DNA of 64,000 nucleotides from Candidatus Bathycorpusculum acetigenes (GCA_009781675.1 WQVG01000001.1:1-64000), one strand, 5' to 3'; counted from the stretch's first letter, positions 20,093 to 30,137 are shown. Program-made: numbers and translations. Notes: a model not told the origin generated them from the letters alone.

Positions 20093-21199
20093 TTAATCTT
20101 CTCTCCACTTAAACAGTTTCACTGCGAAGACAAAGATAACCAGTGTTATGATTCCTAGAACTGCTATATCAAACATCGCCGCGGAAATGTTGTTGTATAC
20201 CATGACGTTGTTTAAGCCCTCGGTAACATAGAAAAGCGGTAGTACATGGGCAACAGTCTGCAGGTAGGTTGGCATACTGCTGATGGGGAAAAAAGTGCCT
20301 GCCAGAAACATCATGGGGAAAGTTACGATGTTGCCGATGACACCGGCAGTCTCTGGGTTCTTGGTCACAATGCCAACTAGCATGCCCAGTGACGCGAAGA
20401 GTACGGGACCCAATACTAAGAACGGTATAAGCCATAGTGACAGTGTGATATGTGCGTCGAAAACAAATATTCCTACTCCGACCATCAGCAGAAAACCGGC
20501 TATGCTCAAGAGAATGTAGAAGATCACTTTAGAGATGAGCCACTCCATTTTTGTCAGCGGGGTAAGGGAGAGTTGTTTGAAGAGTTTATTTTTCTTGTAT
20601 TCGCTGGATATGTTGACCAATGAGAACATGGGGCTGGTAAGGATGGAGAAACCGATTAAGCCCGGAATCAAAAAGTCTACATAGTTGGTCTGTTGAGTGT
20701 TGACGGTTGCCGAGGTTACGCCTATAACTGTGGTGCCATTGAAGCGCTGGAGGTTGAAGTAGTTGGCATATCCGTTGACTGTGCCGCTAACGATGCCGCT
20801 TGTGCTTGACGCTGGATTACCATAAACGGTTATGTTAATTTGATTTCCAGCTATGTAGTCGGTTGAGAAATTTGGCGGAATGAGTATGCCATCGGAGGCA
20901 GAGTTGGATGCTAAGAACTCAGCAAAGTTCTCTGAAGTATTAACCGTGATGACGTTGATTGTGGTGGATTGGTTTAATGCCGTGAGAAAGTTGTCACCTA
21001 TGTTTTGCCCAAACGCACCTGTATCTTGATTTTGTACATAGACATTGACGGCTTCACCTCCGCCGCCAGCGAAGATGGCTCCGAAAATTAAAATCAGCAC
21101 AACAGGAAATATTAAACCGAAGAATAAACCAAATTTATTCCTAAGGTACCCTACACTGAACACTTTAAAATCTGCATAGATACGTTTTGCACTAACCAT
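20093..21199 (-). CDS. ABC-2 type transporter permease
   Basis: N-term TM, extracytoplasmic domain, C-term TM block with GIVTKNPETAGVIGNIVTFPMMFLAGTFFPISSMP. Confidence 0.93.
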   Translation of the reverse strand: MVSAKRIYADFKVFSVGYLRNKFGLFFGLIFPVVLILIFGAIFAGGGGEAVNVYVQNQDTGAFGQNIGDNFLTALNQSTTINVITVNTSENFAEFLASNSASDGILIPPNFSTDYIAGNQINITVYGNPASSTSGIVSGTVNGYANYFNLQRFNGTTVIGVTSATVNTQQTNYVDFLIPGLIGFSILTSPMFSLVNISSEYKKNKLFKQLSLTPLTKMEWLISKVIFYILLSIAGFLLMVGVGIFVFDAHITLSLWLIPFLVLGPVLFASLGMLVGIVTKNPETAGVIGNIVTFPMMFLAGTFFPISSMPTYLQTVAHVLPLFYVTEGLNNVMVYNNISAAMFDIAVLGIITLVIFVFAVKLFKWRED

Positions 21200-21201
21200 A
21201 C

Positions 21202-22161
21202 TTAGAGTCTCCGTTTTTTGCCTGTTTGAGTTTCTGATGTTGTTTTTTCTTGTTCGTCGAGAGGTTCACGGGCGAGTTTAATGAACACATCGTCGAGGCT
21301 GTCTTGGCGGGTTTGAATGTTGCCCCACTCCAAGCCTGACTGCTCAGCTGCGGCCAAAGCCGCTAACGCATCGATTTTCTTTTTGAGTGCAACAGTTATT
21401 ATGCCTATTGCCGGGTCATATTCTACCTGTAGCTCAGTGTTTTCTTTAATGTAATCTGCAAGTTGCTGGCTACCATGAATTTCCAAGCGCTCACCAGAGC
21501 CATGTTGCTGGATGATTTCTTGAGTTGTGCCGATGGCAACGATGTGTCCGTGGTCCATGATGGCTACACGGTCCGAGAGTTGCTGGGCTTCGTCGAGGTA
21601 GTGAGTAGTTAAGATGATTGTTTTACCTTTAGCTTTCAATCCGCGAATGACTTCCCAAATGGCTCGGCGTGCATTGGGATCTAAGCCTGTGGTGGGTTCA
21701 TCAAGAAAAAGTAACTCTGGTTGATTCACAAGCGAGAGGGCTAAGCCAGTTTTCTGTTTTTGTCCGCCACTGAGGCTTTCAAAGTTGTGTTTAGCCATAT
21801 CTTCGAGAAGCACTTCGCGCAGGATAGCGTCGGCATCTGCTTTAACATGGAAGAGGTCGGCATAGTAGTTTATGGCTTCTCGGGGAGTAGTTTTCTCAAA
21901 GAAAGTAAAGTTCTGGGGAATGACACCGATTTTTTTGTGTAACTCATATCCGTTTTTCCATGGGTCAAATCCCAAGATTTTGACGTCTCCACTATCTCGC
22001 TCACGTAGGCCCTCCATGATTTCGATAGTGGTTGTTTTACCTGCACCATTGGGTCCAAGCAATCCGAAAACTTCACCTTTTTTAACGGTGAAGTCGATGC
22101 CGTCTACGGCTTTGAGGTTACCGTAGTATTTCTTTAATCCCGATACTTCGATCGATAACAT
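21202..22161 (-). CDS. ABC transporter ATP-binding protein
   Basis: Walker A LLGPNGAGKTTT, LSGGQKQKTGLA, LLFLDEPTTGLD. Confidence 0.97.
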   Translation of the reverse strand: MLSIEVSGLKKYYGNLKAVDGIDFTVKKGEVFGLLGPNGAGKTTTIEIMEGLRERDSGDVKILGFDPWKNGYELHKKIGVIPQNFTFFEKTTPREAINYYADLFHVKADADAILREVLLEDMAKHNFESLSGGQKQKTGLALSLVNQPELLFLDEPTTGLDPNARRAIWEVIRGLKAKGKTIILTTHYLDEAQQLSDRVAIMDHGHIVAIGTTQEIIQQHGSGERLEIHGSQQLADYIKENTELQVEYDPAIGIITVALKKKIDALAALAAAEQSGLEWGNIQTRQDSLDDVFIKLAREPLDEQEKTTSETQTGKKRRL

Positions 22162-22267
22162 TTAATGACGCCATTCCTGAGTTACTGAAATTCGATTCTC
22201 CTGTTCTCGTTTGGGTAAAAAATATAGCTTTCGGCCTAAAGAATAAAAAACGGTGTAATCATATGCG

Positions 22268-22783
22268 TTAGTTTGTTGGGGCTGATTTTTGGAGGATTCC
22301 GCGTTTTGCGCTGATGTTGAGGTTATTTACTAAAAAGCCCTCTATATCTTGTGGAGATAGGTAGCGGGGGCCGCGTTCGTGGTAGATTTGTAGTTCAAAG
22401 GTGCCCTTCTTAAACACCATTCGTAGCATGTAGTAATCAAACTTTAACGCTTGTTGCTTTCCGTAGCTGTTTTTATAGTAGCGTATTACACAGAAAAAAT
22501 CTAATGTCTGAACCTGTACTCTTGAGACATATTCCAGTGCTTTCTTAGTTTGTGTTTCATTGAGAAAAGTGAAGCTATCCGTTTCTGCCAGCCCAAACTC
22601 GAAGATAACCACGCCGTTTGGTATTGTTGGAATAGTAACTTCTTCAAAATTGAATCTCCGATGGTTTAATTCGTCAAAAAACTGGATTAAGTGTTGTTGA
22701 AGTTGTCGGTTTGTAACTATGACACGATAGTTTTCGGCATGGTGAACATTTGGCGGAAAATTATCGTAGAAACCAAGTGTCAA
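22268..22783 (-). CDS. conserved-looking hypothetical protein
   Basis: 171-aa ORF, coherent composition, no family recognised. Confidence 0.7.
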   Translation of the reverse strand: MTLGFYDNFPPNVHHAENYRVIVTNRQLQQHLIQFFDELNHRRFNFEEVTIPTIPNGVVIFEFGLAETDSFTFLNETQTKKALEYVSRVQVQTLDFFCVIRYYKNSYGKQQALKFDYYMLRMVFKKGTFELQIYHERGPRYLSPQDIEGFLVNNLNISAKRGILQKSAPTN

Positions 22784-22790
22784 GTGGCGT

Positions 22791-23174
22791 TTAATCCTTC
22801 ATTTTTTTGATTTTTTCAACGCTATTTAGTAGTTCGTTTAGTGATAGAGTGAGTTTTTGTAGTTCATCTATGTCTTGGGTTGTTTCGATTTTGTTCTGTA
22901 TATCTGTGATTTTAGTTATTAGGACAGTTTCAAGTTTGTCGTAGGTGTTGCTGTTTTGTGCTGGGGTTGCTTGTTTGGGTGGTTCTTCGCCTTCTCGGAC
23001 TATGACTACCTTTTTTTCATCTTTTGCACACCAGAGTGTGCCGTCTTTTAACCGAAACAGCGGTGAAGCGCAGACGGGGCAGGCGAGATCAGTTAAGGTG
23101 GCGCCCTGCCGTAGTAGTTCCGCCATACGTTTGATTGGATTACGTTCTTTGTCTTGTTGCATGTTTAACCCCAA
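22791..23174 (-). CDS. UPF0148 / Sjogren's autoantigen-1-like zinc-ribbon protein
   Basis: MAELLRQGATLTDLACPVCASPLFRLKDGTLWCAKDEKKV signature. Confidence 0.85.
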   Translation of the reverse strand: MGLNMQQDKERNPIKRMAELLRQGATLTDLACPVCASPLFRLKDGTLWCAKDEKKVVIVREGEEPPKQATPAQNSNTYDKLETVLITKITDIQNKIETTQDIDELQKLTLSLNELLNSVEKIKKMKD

Positions 23175-23243
23175 AGGTAAATACGTATAAATACATATAT
23201 AACTTGATTACTGCCAATGCAGTAAAACGGGGAGAACCATTTT

Positions 23244-23522
23244 ATGGTGCGAAAGAAGAAAACTGAAGAATATGAAGCAAAAATTAAGCAGGCGTTGATG
23301 GTGCTTGGCGAAGTTTCTGAAGATAGCACAACACCGCGGAACATACGCCGAAGTGCCAAAGACGCTATGAACGCTCTGCAAGGTAGCGAATATACGCCGG
23401 CTGTGAAGGCTTCAAATGCTGTCGCTTTGTTGGATGAGATCCTCCAAGACCCCAACATGCCGCCCTACACAAGGGTTAAACTCTGGAATGTCATGAGCTT
23501 TATCGAAGCTATAAAAGATTAG
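23244..23522 (+). CDS. UPF0147 family protein
   Basis: LGEVSEDSTTPRNIRRSAKDAMNAL..AVALLDEILQDPNMPPYTRVKLWNVMS. Confidence 0.92.
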   Translation: MVRKKKTEEYEAKIKQALMVLGEVSEDSTTPRNIRRSAKDAMNALQGSEYTPAVKASNAVALLDEILQDPNMPPYTRVKLWNVMSFIEAIKD

Positions 23523-23676
23523 TGCCGAGTTAGGCTACTTTTACTTTTCTTTATTTGAAGTGTTTTGTAGTGTTGTTTATTGTTTGAGTGTGAGGTTTTA
23601 ATGTTTGATAAGAGTCTTGCGTAGGTAACGCTAGGAAATAGAAGGGCGAAGTGATATTCTGTGTTTGGGTTGACTG

Positions 23677-24141
23677 TTACGTTTTTGGCGGTTTTTTATT
23701 TTGTTTGTATGCTTGGGCGCAGTGGATGCAGCAAAACGTTGTTTCTACGTTGTTGATGGTTTCGCGGTGAGTGCCTTTGTAGACTTTGCAGTTGCAGTGG
23801 GCGCATGAATCAAGGCTGGGTTCAAAGGCGATGGAGACTAGTTCGGAGAAGCGTTTGAAGAGGTTGGTGCAGAGTTCTTTACCTGCCTCGGTTAATTCGA
23901 AATTTTTGCGCCTTTTTTCTCCTACCATCTTTGCGGTGTGTTCGACGTAGCCTTTTTCTTCGAGTTGCTGGAGAAAGGGGTAGACGAGACTGGGGCTGAT
24001 TTCTTTTTTGATTTCTTTTTTGAATTGGTTTATGATGCTATAACCGTGGGCAGGGCCTTTATAGAGTATGGTGAGTATGTAGAAGCGGTTGAAGTCGCTG
24101 ATTAATTCGTCCATGCCTTCGGTGTCTTTGTCCGTTGTCAT
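23677..24141 (-). CDS. PadR-family regulator with C-terminal TRASH-like Cys cluster
   Basis: PadR winged helix (FYILTILYKGPAHGYSIINQF..SPSLVYPFLQQLEEKGYVE); C-term CAHCNCKVY..TTFCCIHCAQAY. Confidence 0.85.
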   Translation of the reverse strand: MTTDKDTEGMDELISDFNRFYILTILYKGPAHGYSIINQFKKEIKKEISPSLVYPFLQQLEEKGYVEHTAKMVGEKRRKNFELTEAGKELCTNLFKRFSELVSIAFEPSLDSCAHCNCKVYKGTHRETINNVETTFCCIHCAQAYKQNKKPPKT

Positions 24142-24309
24142 AACTCTCCAGTACTAATAGAGAAGTCATAGTATTAAATGTTTGTGCCAGATATATCCTT
24201 CAACTATTCATCTCATCCATACACCCACCAGTTTAAACACAGAGACTGTACTAACAGTTATATGTGAGCTGTTGTATCTACTTTTGGGTTCCAGAGGGAG
24301 ACTAATCCT

Positions 24310-25689
24310 TTGAAATATGATGTAATCATCGTTGGCGCAGGCCCTGCAGGTATATTCTCAGCATTAGAACTAACCGAACACGCAAACCTCAACGTCCTTG
24401 TCATAGACAGAGGCACAGATATCGACAAACGTAAATGCCCCTCAAAACGAGGCTTTGAATGTGTTCACTGCGAACCATGCGCGGTACTCTCAGGTTGGGG
24501 CGGAGCAGGCGCTTACAGCGATGGCAAACTCACACTATCAACCGAAGTTGGAGGCTGGTTAAACCAATACGTCTCCAACAAAGAGCTGCAAGAACTCGTC
24601 AAGTACTGTGACGAAATCTACCTTAAATTCGGTGCCAGCAAAGAAGTCTACGGTGGCGACAACGAACAAGTTGATGAAATCGAACGTCAAGTCTCACTGG
24701 CCGGCTTAAAACTTATCAAACAAGAAGTCCGCCACATGGGCACCGATCGCTGTCTAGAAACACTCAAACGTATGCGCGAATACCTTGACAGCAAAATTAC
24801 ATTTTTGCCCAAAACTGACGTAAAAGGTCTCATAGCCGAAAACAAAACCATCCAAGGCGTTGAAACCGTGGATGGCGAAAAAATTATGGCTAAATATGTA
24901 ATTATCGCTCCAGGCAGAAGTGGCGCTGAGTGGTTACAGACCGAAGCACAAATCCGAGGCCTAAAAACCATTAACAACCCCGTAGACATCGGTGTCCGGG
25001 TTGAGTTGCGGGCTTCTGTGATGGAGAAGCTTACCAAAGTCCTCTACGAACCAAAATTAGTTTACTTCTCACGATCATTTGATGATCAAGTCCGTACCTT
25101 CTGTGTTTCACCCTACGGAGAAGTCACCACCGAATCCTACGACGGTGTCTTAACCGTCAACGGCGGTAGCCAAGCAGAAACAAAAACTGCCAATACCAAC
25201 TTTGCAATTCTAGTCAGCACCCAGTTCACAGAACCATTCAAAGAGCCTATCGCATACGGCAAATACATCGCACGCCTAAGCAACCTGCTCAGCGGTGGCG
25301 TCATGGTCCAACGGTTAGGCGACCTCAACCACGGTAGGCGTAGCACACCCGAACGCATAAATCACAGCGTTGTCACTCCAACCCTCAAAAATGCAACCCC
25401 CGGCGACCTCAGCTTCGTCTTACCCTATCGTTACATAACTGACATCCGCGAAATGCTTGGAGCACTCGACAAAATCGTCCCCGGCATCGCATCACCCGAA
25501 ACCCTGCTCTATGGAGTCGAAGTCAAATTCTACTCCTCACATCTACAACTAAACCACGCCCTAGAAAGCCAAATCCAAAACATGTTCACCATTGGCGACG
25601 GCGCAGGCGTTACCCGCGGCTTAATCCAAGCATCAGCATCAGGCATTATCGTTGCCCGAGAAATCCTCAAACGAGAAAAACTGAATTGA
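24310..25689 (+). CDS. NAD(P)/FAD-dependent oxidoreductase
   Basis: VIIVGAGPAGIFSALEL FAD motif; GWGGAGAYSDGKL; C-term TIGDGAGVTRGLIQASASG. Confidence 0.93.
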   Translation: MKYDVIIVGAGPAGIFSALELTEHANLNVLVIDRGTDIDKRKCPSKRGFECVHCEPCAVLSGWGGAGAYSDGKLTLSTEVGGWLNQYVSNKELQELVKYCDEIYLKFGASKEVYGGDNEQVDEIERQVSLAGLKLIKQEVRHMGTDRCLETLKRMREYLDSKITFLPKTDVKGLIAENKTIQGVETVDGEKIMAKYVIIAPGRSGAEWLQTEAQIRGLKTINNPVDIGVRVELRASVMEKLTKVLYEPKLVYFSRSFDDQVRTFCVSPYGEVTTESYDGVLTVNGGSQAETKTANTNFAILVSTQFTEPFKEPIAYGKYIARLSNLLSGGVMVQRLGDLNHGRRSTPERINHSVVTPTLKNATPGDLSFVLPYRYITDIREMLGALDKIVPGIASPETLLYGVEVKFYSSHLQLNHALESQIQNMFTIGDGAGVTRGLIQASASGIIVAREILKREKLN

Positions 25690-25702
25690 AGGCCCAAAAA
25701 AC

Positions 25703-26446
25703 ATGGCTGTAGCTCAAAGCATAAGTTGTTCGCACTGCGGCGCACCTGTAGAGTTTAAGCCCGGCGAAATCATAGCTACCTGCAAGTACTGTGGCTTTAC
25801 AACCGTTATAGAAACCGGGCAAGCATTCACCTTTGAACATTCTGTTCTTCTCAACCGATACAGCCCTGAACAGATGGAAGACTTCATACGCGACTGGATG
25901 CGCTCGGGCTTTATGAAACCCAACGATTTAGCCAAAAAATCCAAAATCATCGAAAAAACCCTCACCTACTTGCCATTTTGGGTTGTATCTGTAGAAGCAT
26001 CAACCCAATACAAAGGCATCTTTGAACGTATTGCCCCCCCAATAGTCAAAGAAGGTGAAATCAAAAAACAATACAACTGGCTCGTACTAGCCAGGCAAGC
26101 CTCAGATTTTCCCACACGCGCCTACGACATCCCCCTAGAAGGCAAAATACCCTATGACTTCCGCAAAATCGAAGGCTTCGCCAAACTACTAAACAGCGAA
26201 ATGGAACGAGACCAAGCATTGACAGTTGCGCACCAGCAAATCGATGCACATCATCGTTTTCTACTCCAGCAAGACATCGATCGCATCATCGAAGCCTCCA
26301 CTACTATAACCCTCAAACAGATGGTATACCTGCATGCACCGGCATGGTTCATCAAATATGAATATAAAAATAACCTCTACCAGATAATCATCGATGGCGC
26401 AAAAGGCATGGTTCTCAAAGGCGACATCCCCAACCGAAAGTTCTAG
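25703..26446 (+). CDS. zinc-ribbon protein (YdjG-like)
   Basis: N-term CSHCGAPVEFKPGEIIATCKYCGFT; followed by coiled-coil and SPFH genes. Confidence 0.65.
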   Translation: MAVAQSISCSHCGAPVEFKPGEIIATCKYCGFTTVIETGQAFTFEHSVLLNRYSPEQMEDFIRDWMRSGFMKPNDLAKKSKIIEKTLTYLPFWVVSVEASTQYKGIFERIAPPIVKEGEIKKQYNWLVLARQASDFPTRAYDIPLEGKIPYDFRKIEGFAKLLNSEMERDQALTVAHQQIDAHHRFLLQQDIDRIIEASTTITLKQMVYLHAPAWFIKYEYKNNLYQIIIDGAKGMVLKGDIPNRKF

Positions 26447-26499
26447 CCAACCTTTAAAAGCCAGCGTTTTTTATAACGAAGTGAAAATGCAGGAGGAAA

Positions 26500-27045
26500 G
26501 TGAAAATGAGCGAAAATAAAGATATTTATGCCCAAGCAAAAAGCCAAATGGGGCTCTCTGAGCGTATAGTAGCCGCCCTTCCAGGTTTCCGCGGCTACAA
26601 AGAAAAAGAACTCCGACGGGAATCCGATAAACTAATCCGAACTCACCTCGCCCTCAAACTATCCAAAGGCAAAAACAACATCAGCACAATTGCCCAAAAA
26701 ATCGCGGATAAACGATACCTCGACGTTCTAACCGACATCGATCGCTTAACCGCAAAAATGGACCGTATAACTGAAAAAATCAACCACGCATCATACGGCT
26801 ATGCAGGATTCTTTGACACAATAAAAATCAAAGAAGACAACCTCGACCGCATGATAGCATATGACAACCAACTCATAGACAGCGTCAACACCCTAACAGA
26901 CCAAATCGACAACCTAAAAACACAGCTCTTAGGTGGCGACTACACAAACCTCAAAGACAAAATCCAAATCATAACCGACAAATTCGAGTTACTCGAAGAC
27001 GCGTTTGATAAACGCCAAGAAATCATCATAGGAGTGCATGCATAA
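26500..27045 (+). CDS. helical/coiled-coil protein of unknown function
   Basis: 181-aa charged helical ORF; stop overlaps next start (27045). Confidence 0.7.
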   Translation: MKMSENKDIYAQAKSQMGLSERIVAALPGFRGYKEKELRRESDKLIRTHLALKLSKGKNNISTIAQKIADKRYLDVLTDIDRLTAKMDRITEKINHASYGYAGFFDTIKIKEDNLDRMIAYDNQLIDSVNTLTDQIDNLKTQLLGGDYTNLKDKIQIITDKFELLEDAFDKRQEIIIGVHA

Positions 27046-28022
27046 TGCCACAAGTTATTCAATGGACAAACGCCGGCGCTGACGACATCGTATGGCGTTA
27101 TCCCAACGAAGACATAACCTGGGGTGCCCAACTTATCGTCCACGAATACGAAATGGCCGTATTCTTCCGTGACGGTAAAGCCTACGACATATTCCAAGCC
27201 GGTAGACACACCCTAACAACCCTAAATTTACCCCTGATCACCGGTTTACTAACAAGACTAGCAGGATTTGGCGGCAACAAACCGTTTAAAGCAACGGTTC
27301 TGTTCATCAGCACCAAAATCTTTGCCGGAAAATGGGGCACACGCGCTCAAACCACCGAACTTGCCCCCCTCCAAGTATATGGCCAGTTCTGGTTCAAAAT
27401 AGCTGATCCCACCCTATTTGTCAACGAAGTCATCGGAGGCCAAAAAGCCTACACCACCGACAGCGTCAACAACTTTCTGCGCGGGTACCTTAACGAAAAA
27501 ATCATCACCGAACTCAGCCACTACGACCTCGTATCCGTATTCACCCGCTTAACCGAAACCTCCCTTATCGTCAAAAATACACTAATCGACTACTTCAAAC
27601 GCGTCGGTATAGAACTCACCGACCTCCGATTCGAAGGCATAGACACCACCCCCGAATACCGCGAACGCCTCTTCTGGCTAAAAACCGGCAACACCTCAGC
27701 TGGCGACGTACTGCGTATGGAAACATTGAAAAGCTCAGCCGAATCCCTCGGCAAAGGCGGCGGCTCAGGAGCACTAGGCGCAGGTATGGTGCTAATTCCC
27801 CAAATCATGAACCAACAAGGCACACCCCAAGCAGCACCCGTAGCTGCACTAGTTATCTGTCCCAAATGCGGTGAAAAAGTACCCGCGACCAGCAAATTCT
27901 GCCCCAGTTGCGGAACCAACCTCACTCCACCAAGCCAACAGACGATGACCTGCCCCAACTGCGGGAAATCCATCCCAGCACACAGCAAATTCTGCCCCGA
28001 ATGCGGACATAAAATCAGCTAG
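27045..28022 (+). CDS. SPFH-domain protein with two C-terminal zinc ribbons (YdjI-like)
   Basis: SPFH/virion-core-like body; C-term CPKCGEKVPATSKFCPSCG and CPNCGKSIPAHSKFCPECG. Confidence 0.85.
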   Translation: MPQVIQWTNAGADDIVWRYPNEDITWGAQLIVHEYEMAVFFRDGKAYDIFQAGRHTLTTLNLPLITGLLTRLAGFGGNKPFKATVLFISTKIFAGKWGTRAQTTELAPLQVYGQFWFKIADPTLFVNEVIGGQKAYTTDSVNNFLRGYLNEKIITELSHYDLVSVFTRLTETSLIVKNTLIDYFKRVGIELTDLRFEGIDTTPEYRERLFWLKTGNTSAGDVLRMETLKSSAESLGKGGGSGALGAGMVLIPQIMNQQGTPQAAPVAALVICPKCGEKVPATSKFCPSCGTNLTPPSQQTMTCPNCGKSIPAHSKFCPECGHKIS

Positions 28023-28034
28023 GAACCAAAAACC

Positions 28035-28376
28035 ATGAGTACTACGCACAAACAAACCACACTAACCATCGGCATTTTTTTTATTGCCCTCACCGTCGCT
28101 ATACTACTCTACGCTGTAGCTCTCATCAATTGGACACTGATTACACCGGTGGTATTTGTGCTATGTGGACTCTGGCTACTTATCCTAGGCGTCATACGCA
28201 CGAGCCAACCCACACGATATGAACGCAGCGGCTTTAGCACCATCACACTTGGACTAATCGCCATTGCTGCGGGCAGTGCCTGGTTCGTCGCTACAATCAA
28301 CTGGATCTACTCCATAGCCATCATACTAATCGTCATCGCCGCCATAGCCATTGCCGCCGCACTACAACACAAATAG
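28035..28376 (+). CDS. small multi-TM membrane protein
   Basis: 113-aa ORF with about four hydrophobic segments; co-oriented with the SPFH gene. Confidence 0.7.
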   Translation: MSTTHKQTTLTIGIFFIALTVAILLYAVALINWTLITPVVFVLCGLWLLILGVIRTSQPTRYERSGFSTITLGLIAIAAGSAWFVATINWIYSIAIILIVIAAIAIAAALQHK

Positions 28377-28625
28377 CACATTTCTTTCCATTTCTTAGCC
28401 CAATTGAAACCTGATTCCTTCAGATTTTAGCGTAGACAACTTCGACTTTTAGGGCTTTGTCGACATATTTAGCGCCTATACGGTGGAGCTAATGTTTCTA
28501 CTCTTCACTCAGCGCTTTGGAAAAACAATGGCCGTCTTACTTGAGCGGGAACCTGTATGAAGACTATGTGTTTCAACATTTAATGGCAAATGTTGTTTTG
28601 CAAAAAATCAATTTACTCCCTTGGT

Positions 28626-29444
28626 TTATTTTTTAGCAATCCAGTAGCTCATTTCGGGCTTGCAGACTAGTCGGTATGGATAGAACAGAGGGTTAGGTGT
28701 CCAAGTTGCGTTTTGGTAATAGTCTGTACGCTTATAATAGGTAAAGTGTCCCTGCTTGAATACTGCCTCTATATCTTTATGATTTAGCGCGTGATCTTTT
28801 TTAAACCAGTAGTCTGATAGGGTGTAGTCTATCATAGGAACCCTCAAGCCGGTGACTTGAAAGTATAGGCTGTTGATTATAGGATTAGAATGCAGATAGA
28901 AACCCTTGACCATCTCTGTTAGCATGCTACGTTCGCTTGTCCAGTAGAAGGGCGAAGCTTCATGGTCAATATAAATTACGCCGCCTTTCTTGAGCAGACC
29001 TGCAAGAATTTGAAGTGCAACTGTGTAGTCGGGCAGATGATGTAGCACCGAGTAGCTGGTGATTAAATCAAAGGTGCCCCGCTCAAACGTTAAATCCTCT
29101 ACCGGAGAAGTAATCACCGTTAACCTCTTGCCAAGAAAAGTTGAATACTTCTTTTTGAGGATGTTCCCCATTTCTGCAGAAATATCTATGGCAGTTACAT
29201 GATAGCCCATCTGTAGTAGTTTACCAGTCAAGTTACCGGTTCCCGCGCCCACATCCAAAGCATTCTTTTTGCTCTTTCCAATAAATCGATCGACTTCTCG
29301 GAGTCTGGACAAGATGCGTTTTTGCTCTTTTCTGCTATAGACTTCAGGGTGGAGCCGTTCGTAGTATTCTGCCTCTTGCCGGTGAACGATGATATTGGCT
29401 TCCAGAATTTTCTGTTTTAGCATGAGATCGTTTTGCAAACACAT
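28626..29444 (-). CDS. SAM-dependent class I methyltransferase
   Basis: ALDVGAGTGNLTGKLLQMGYHVTAIDIS; FDLITSYSVLHHLPD. Confidence 0.92.
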   Translation of the reverse strand: MCLQNDLMLKQKILEANIIVHRQEAEYYERLHPEVYSRKEQKRILSRLREVDRFIGKSKKNALDVGAGTGNLTGKLLQMGYHVTAIDISAEMGNILKKKYSTFLGKRLTVITSPVEDLTFERGTFDLITSYSVLHHLPDYTVALQILAGLLKKGGVIYIDHEASPFYWTSERSMLTEMVKGFYLHSNPIINSLYFQVTGLRVPMIDYTLSDYWFKKDHALNHKDIEAVFKQGHFTYYKRTDYYQNATWTPNPLFYPYRLVCKPEMSYWIAKK

Positions 29445-29708
29445 GGCTCCACTGGGTTAGCTTGGTATATGTTTCTGTTATAAACTAATAAATCTTAAAA
29501 TCAAAATCCGTTTTTGCAATGCCTCCATGGCTAAAAGCAACAAGAGTTGTATCCATCAGGTTAAAATCGTTTGCCTCAATTCCGGGATGGATGAAGCGGT
29601 AGCCATAGGTTAGTTGCTGTTTAAGTAATCGGTTTTAGGTTGCCAATTATGACTGAACTAAAATTGTGGCTTTATGTGCGTGGTTTAAAGTTAGGTCCTC
29701 TTTTCAGA

Positions 29709-30137
29709 CTATGTTTTCTTCTTAAATCGCAATCCCTGTACTATAAAAATCGCGGCACAAACAACCGTGAGCAGAGTCAAAAGCCAAAATGACTCTTGAA
29801 TAGGCGACGCCACAAGTAGATGTGGGACGAGAATGGCTATTTCACCGATTAAGATGCCGATGAATATGAGGCCAAAGGCTATAAAGCTGGGAATAAGCGT
29901 TTTCCCAAACCAAATATATCCCTTCATGTTCTTTTTCTCTTTCACTACATAATTACCATATTGATCTTTAACGACTAAACCTAAGTCGATTAATTTCTGG
30001 AGGTTGCGGTAGGCAACACTTGGGCTGCTGAGGCTGGCTCCTCGCATCAAGTCTCTTGGACCAATAGGCTTCCCGACTTTGACAAGATAGAGATAGCTTT
30101 GGAAAGTAGTTGCGTTTAGTTCTTCTTCAAACTCCAA
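29709..30137 (-). CDS. membrane-anchored winged-HTH protein
   Basis: HTH-like N-term (GPRDLMRGASLSSPSVAYRNLQKLIDLGLV) then two TM helices. Confidence 0.75.
   Translation of the reverse strand: MEFEEELNATTFQSYLYLVKVGKPIGPRDLMRGASLSSPSVAYRNLQKLIDLGLVVKDQYGNYVVKEKKNMKGYIWFGKTLIPSFIAFGLIFIGILIGEIAILVPHLLVASPIQESFWLLTLLTVVCAAIFIVQGLRFKKKT

Noticed and set aside
22180-22215. tRNA T-arm-like string (attcgattctcc)
   Set aside because: No matching acceptor, anticodon or D-arm nearby.
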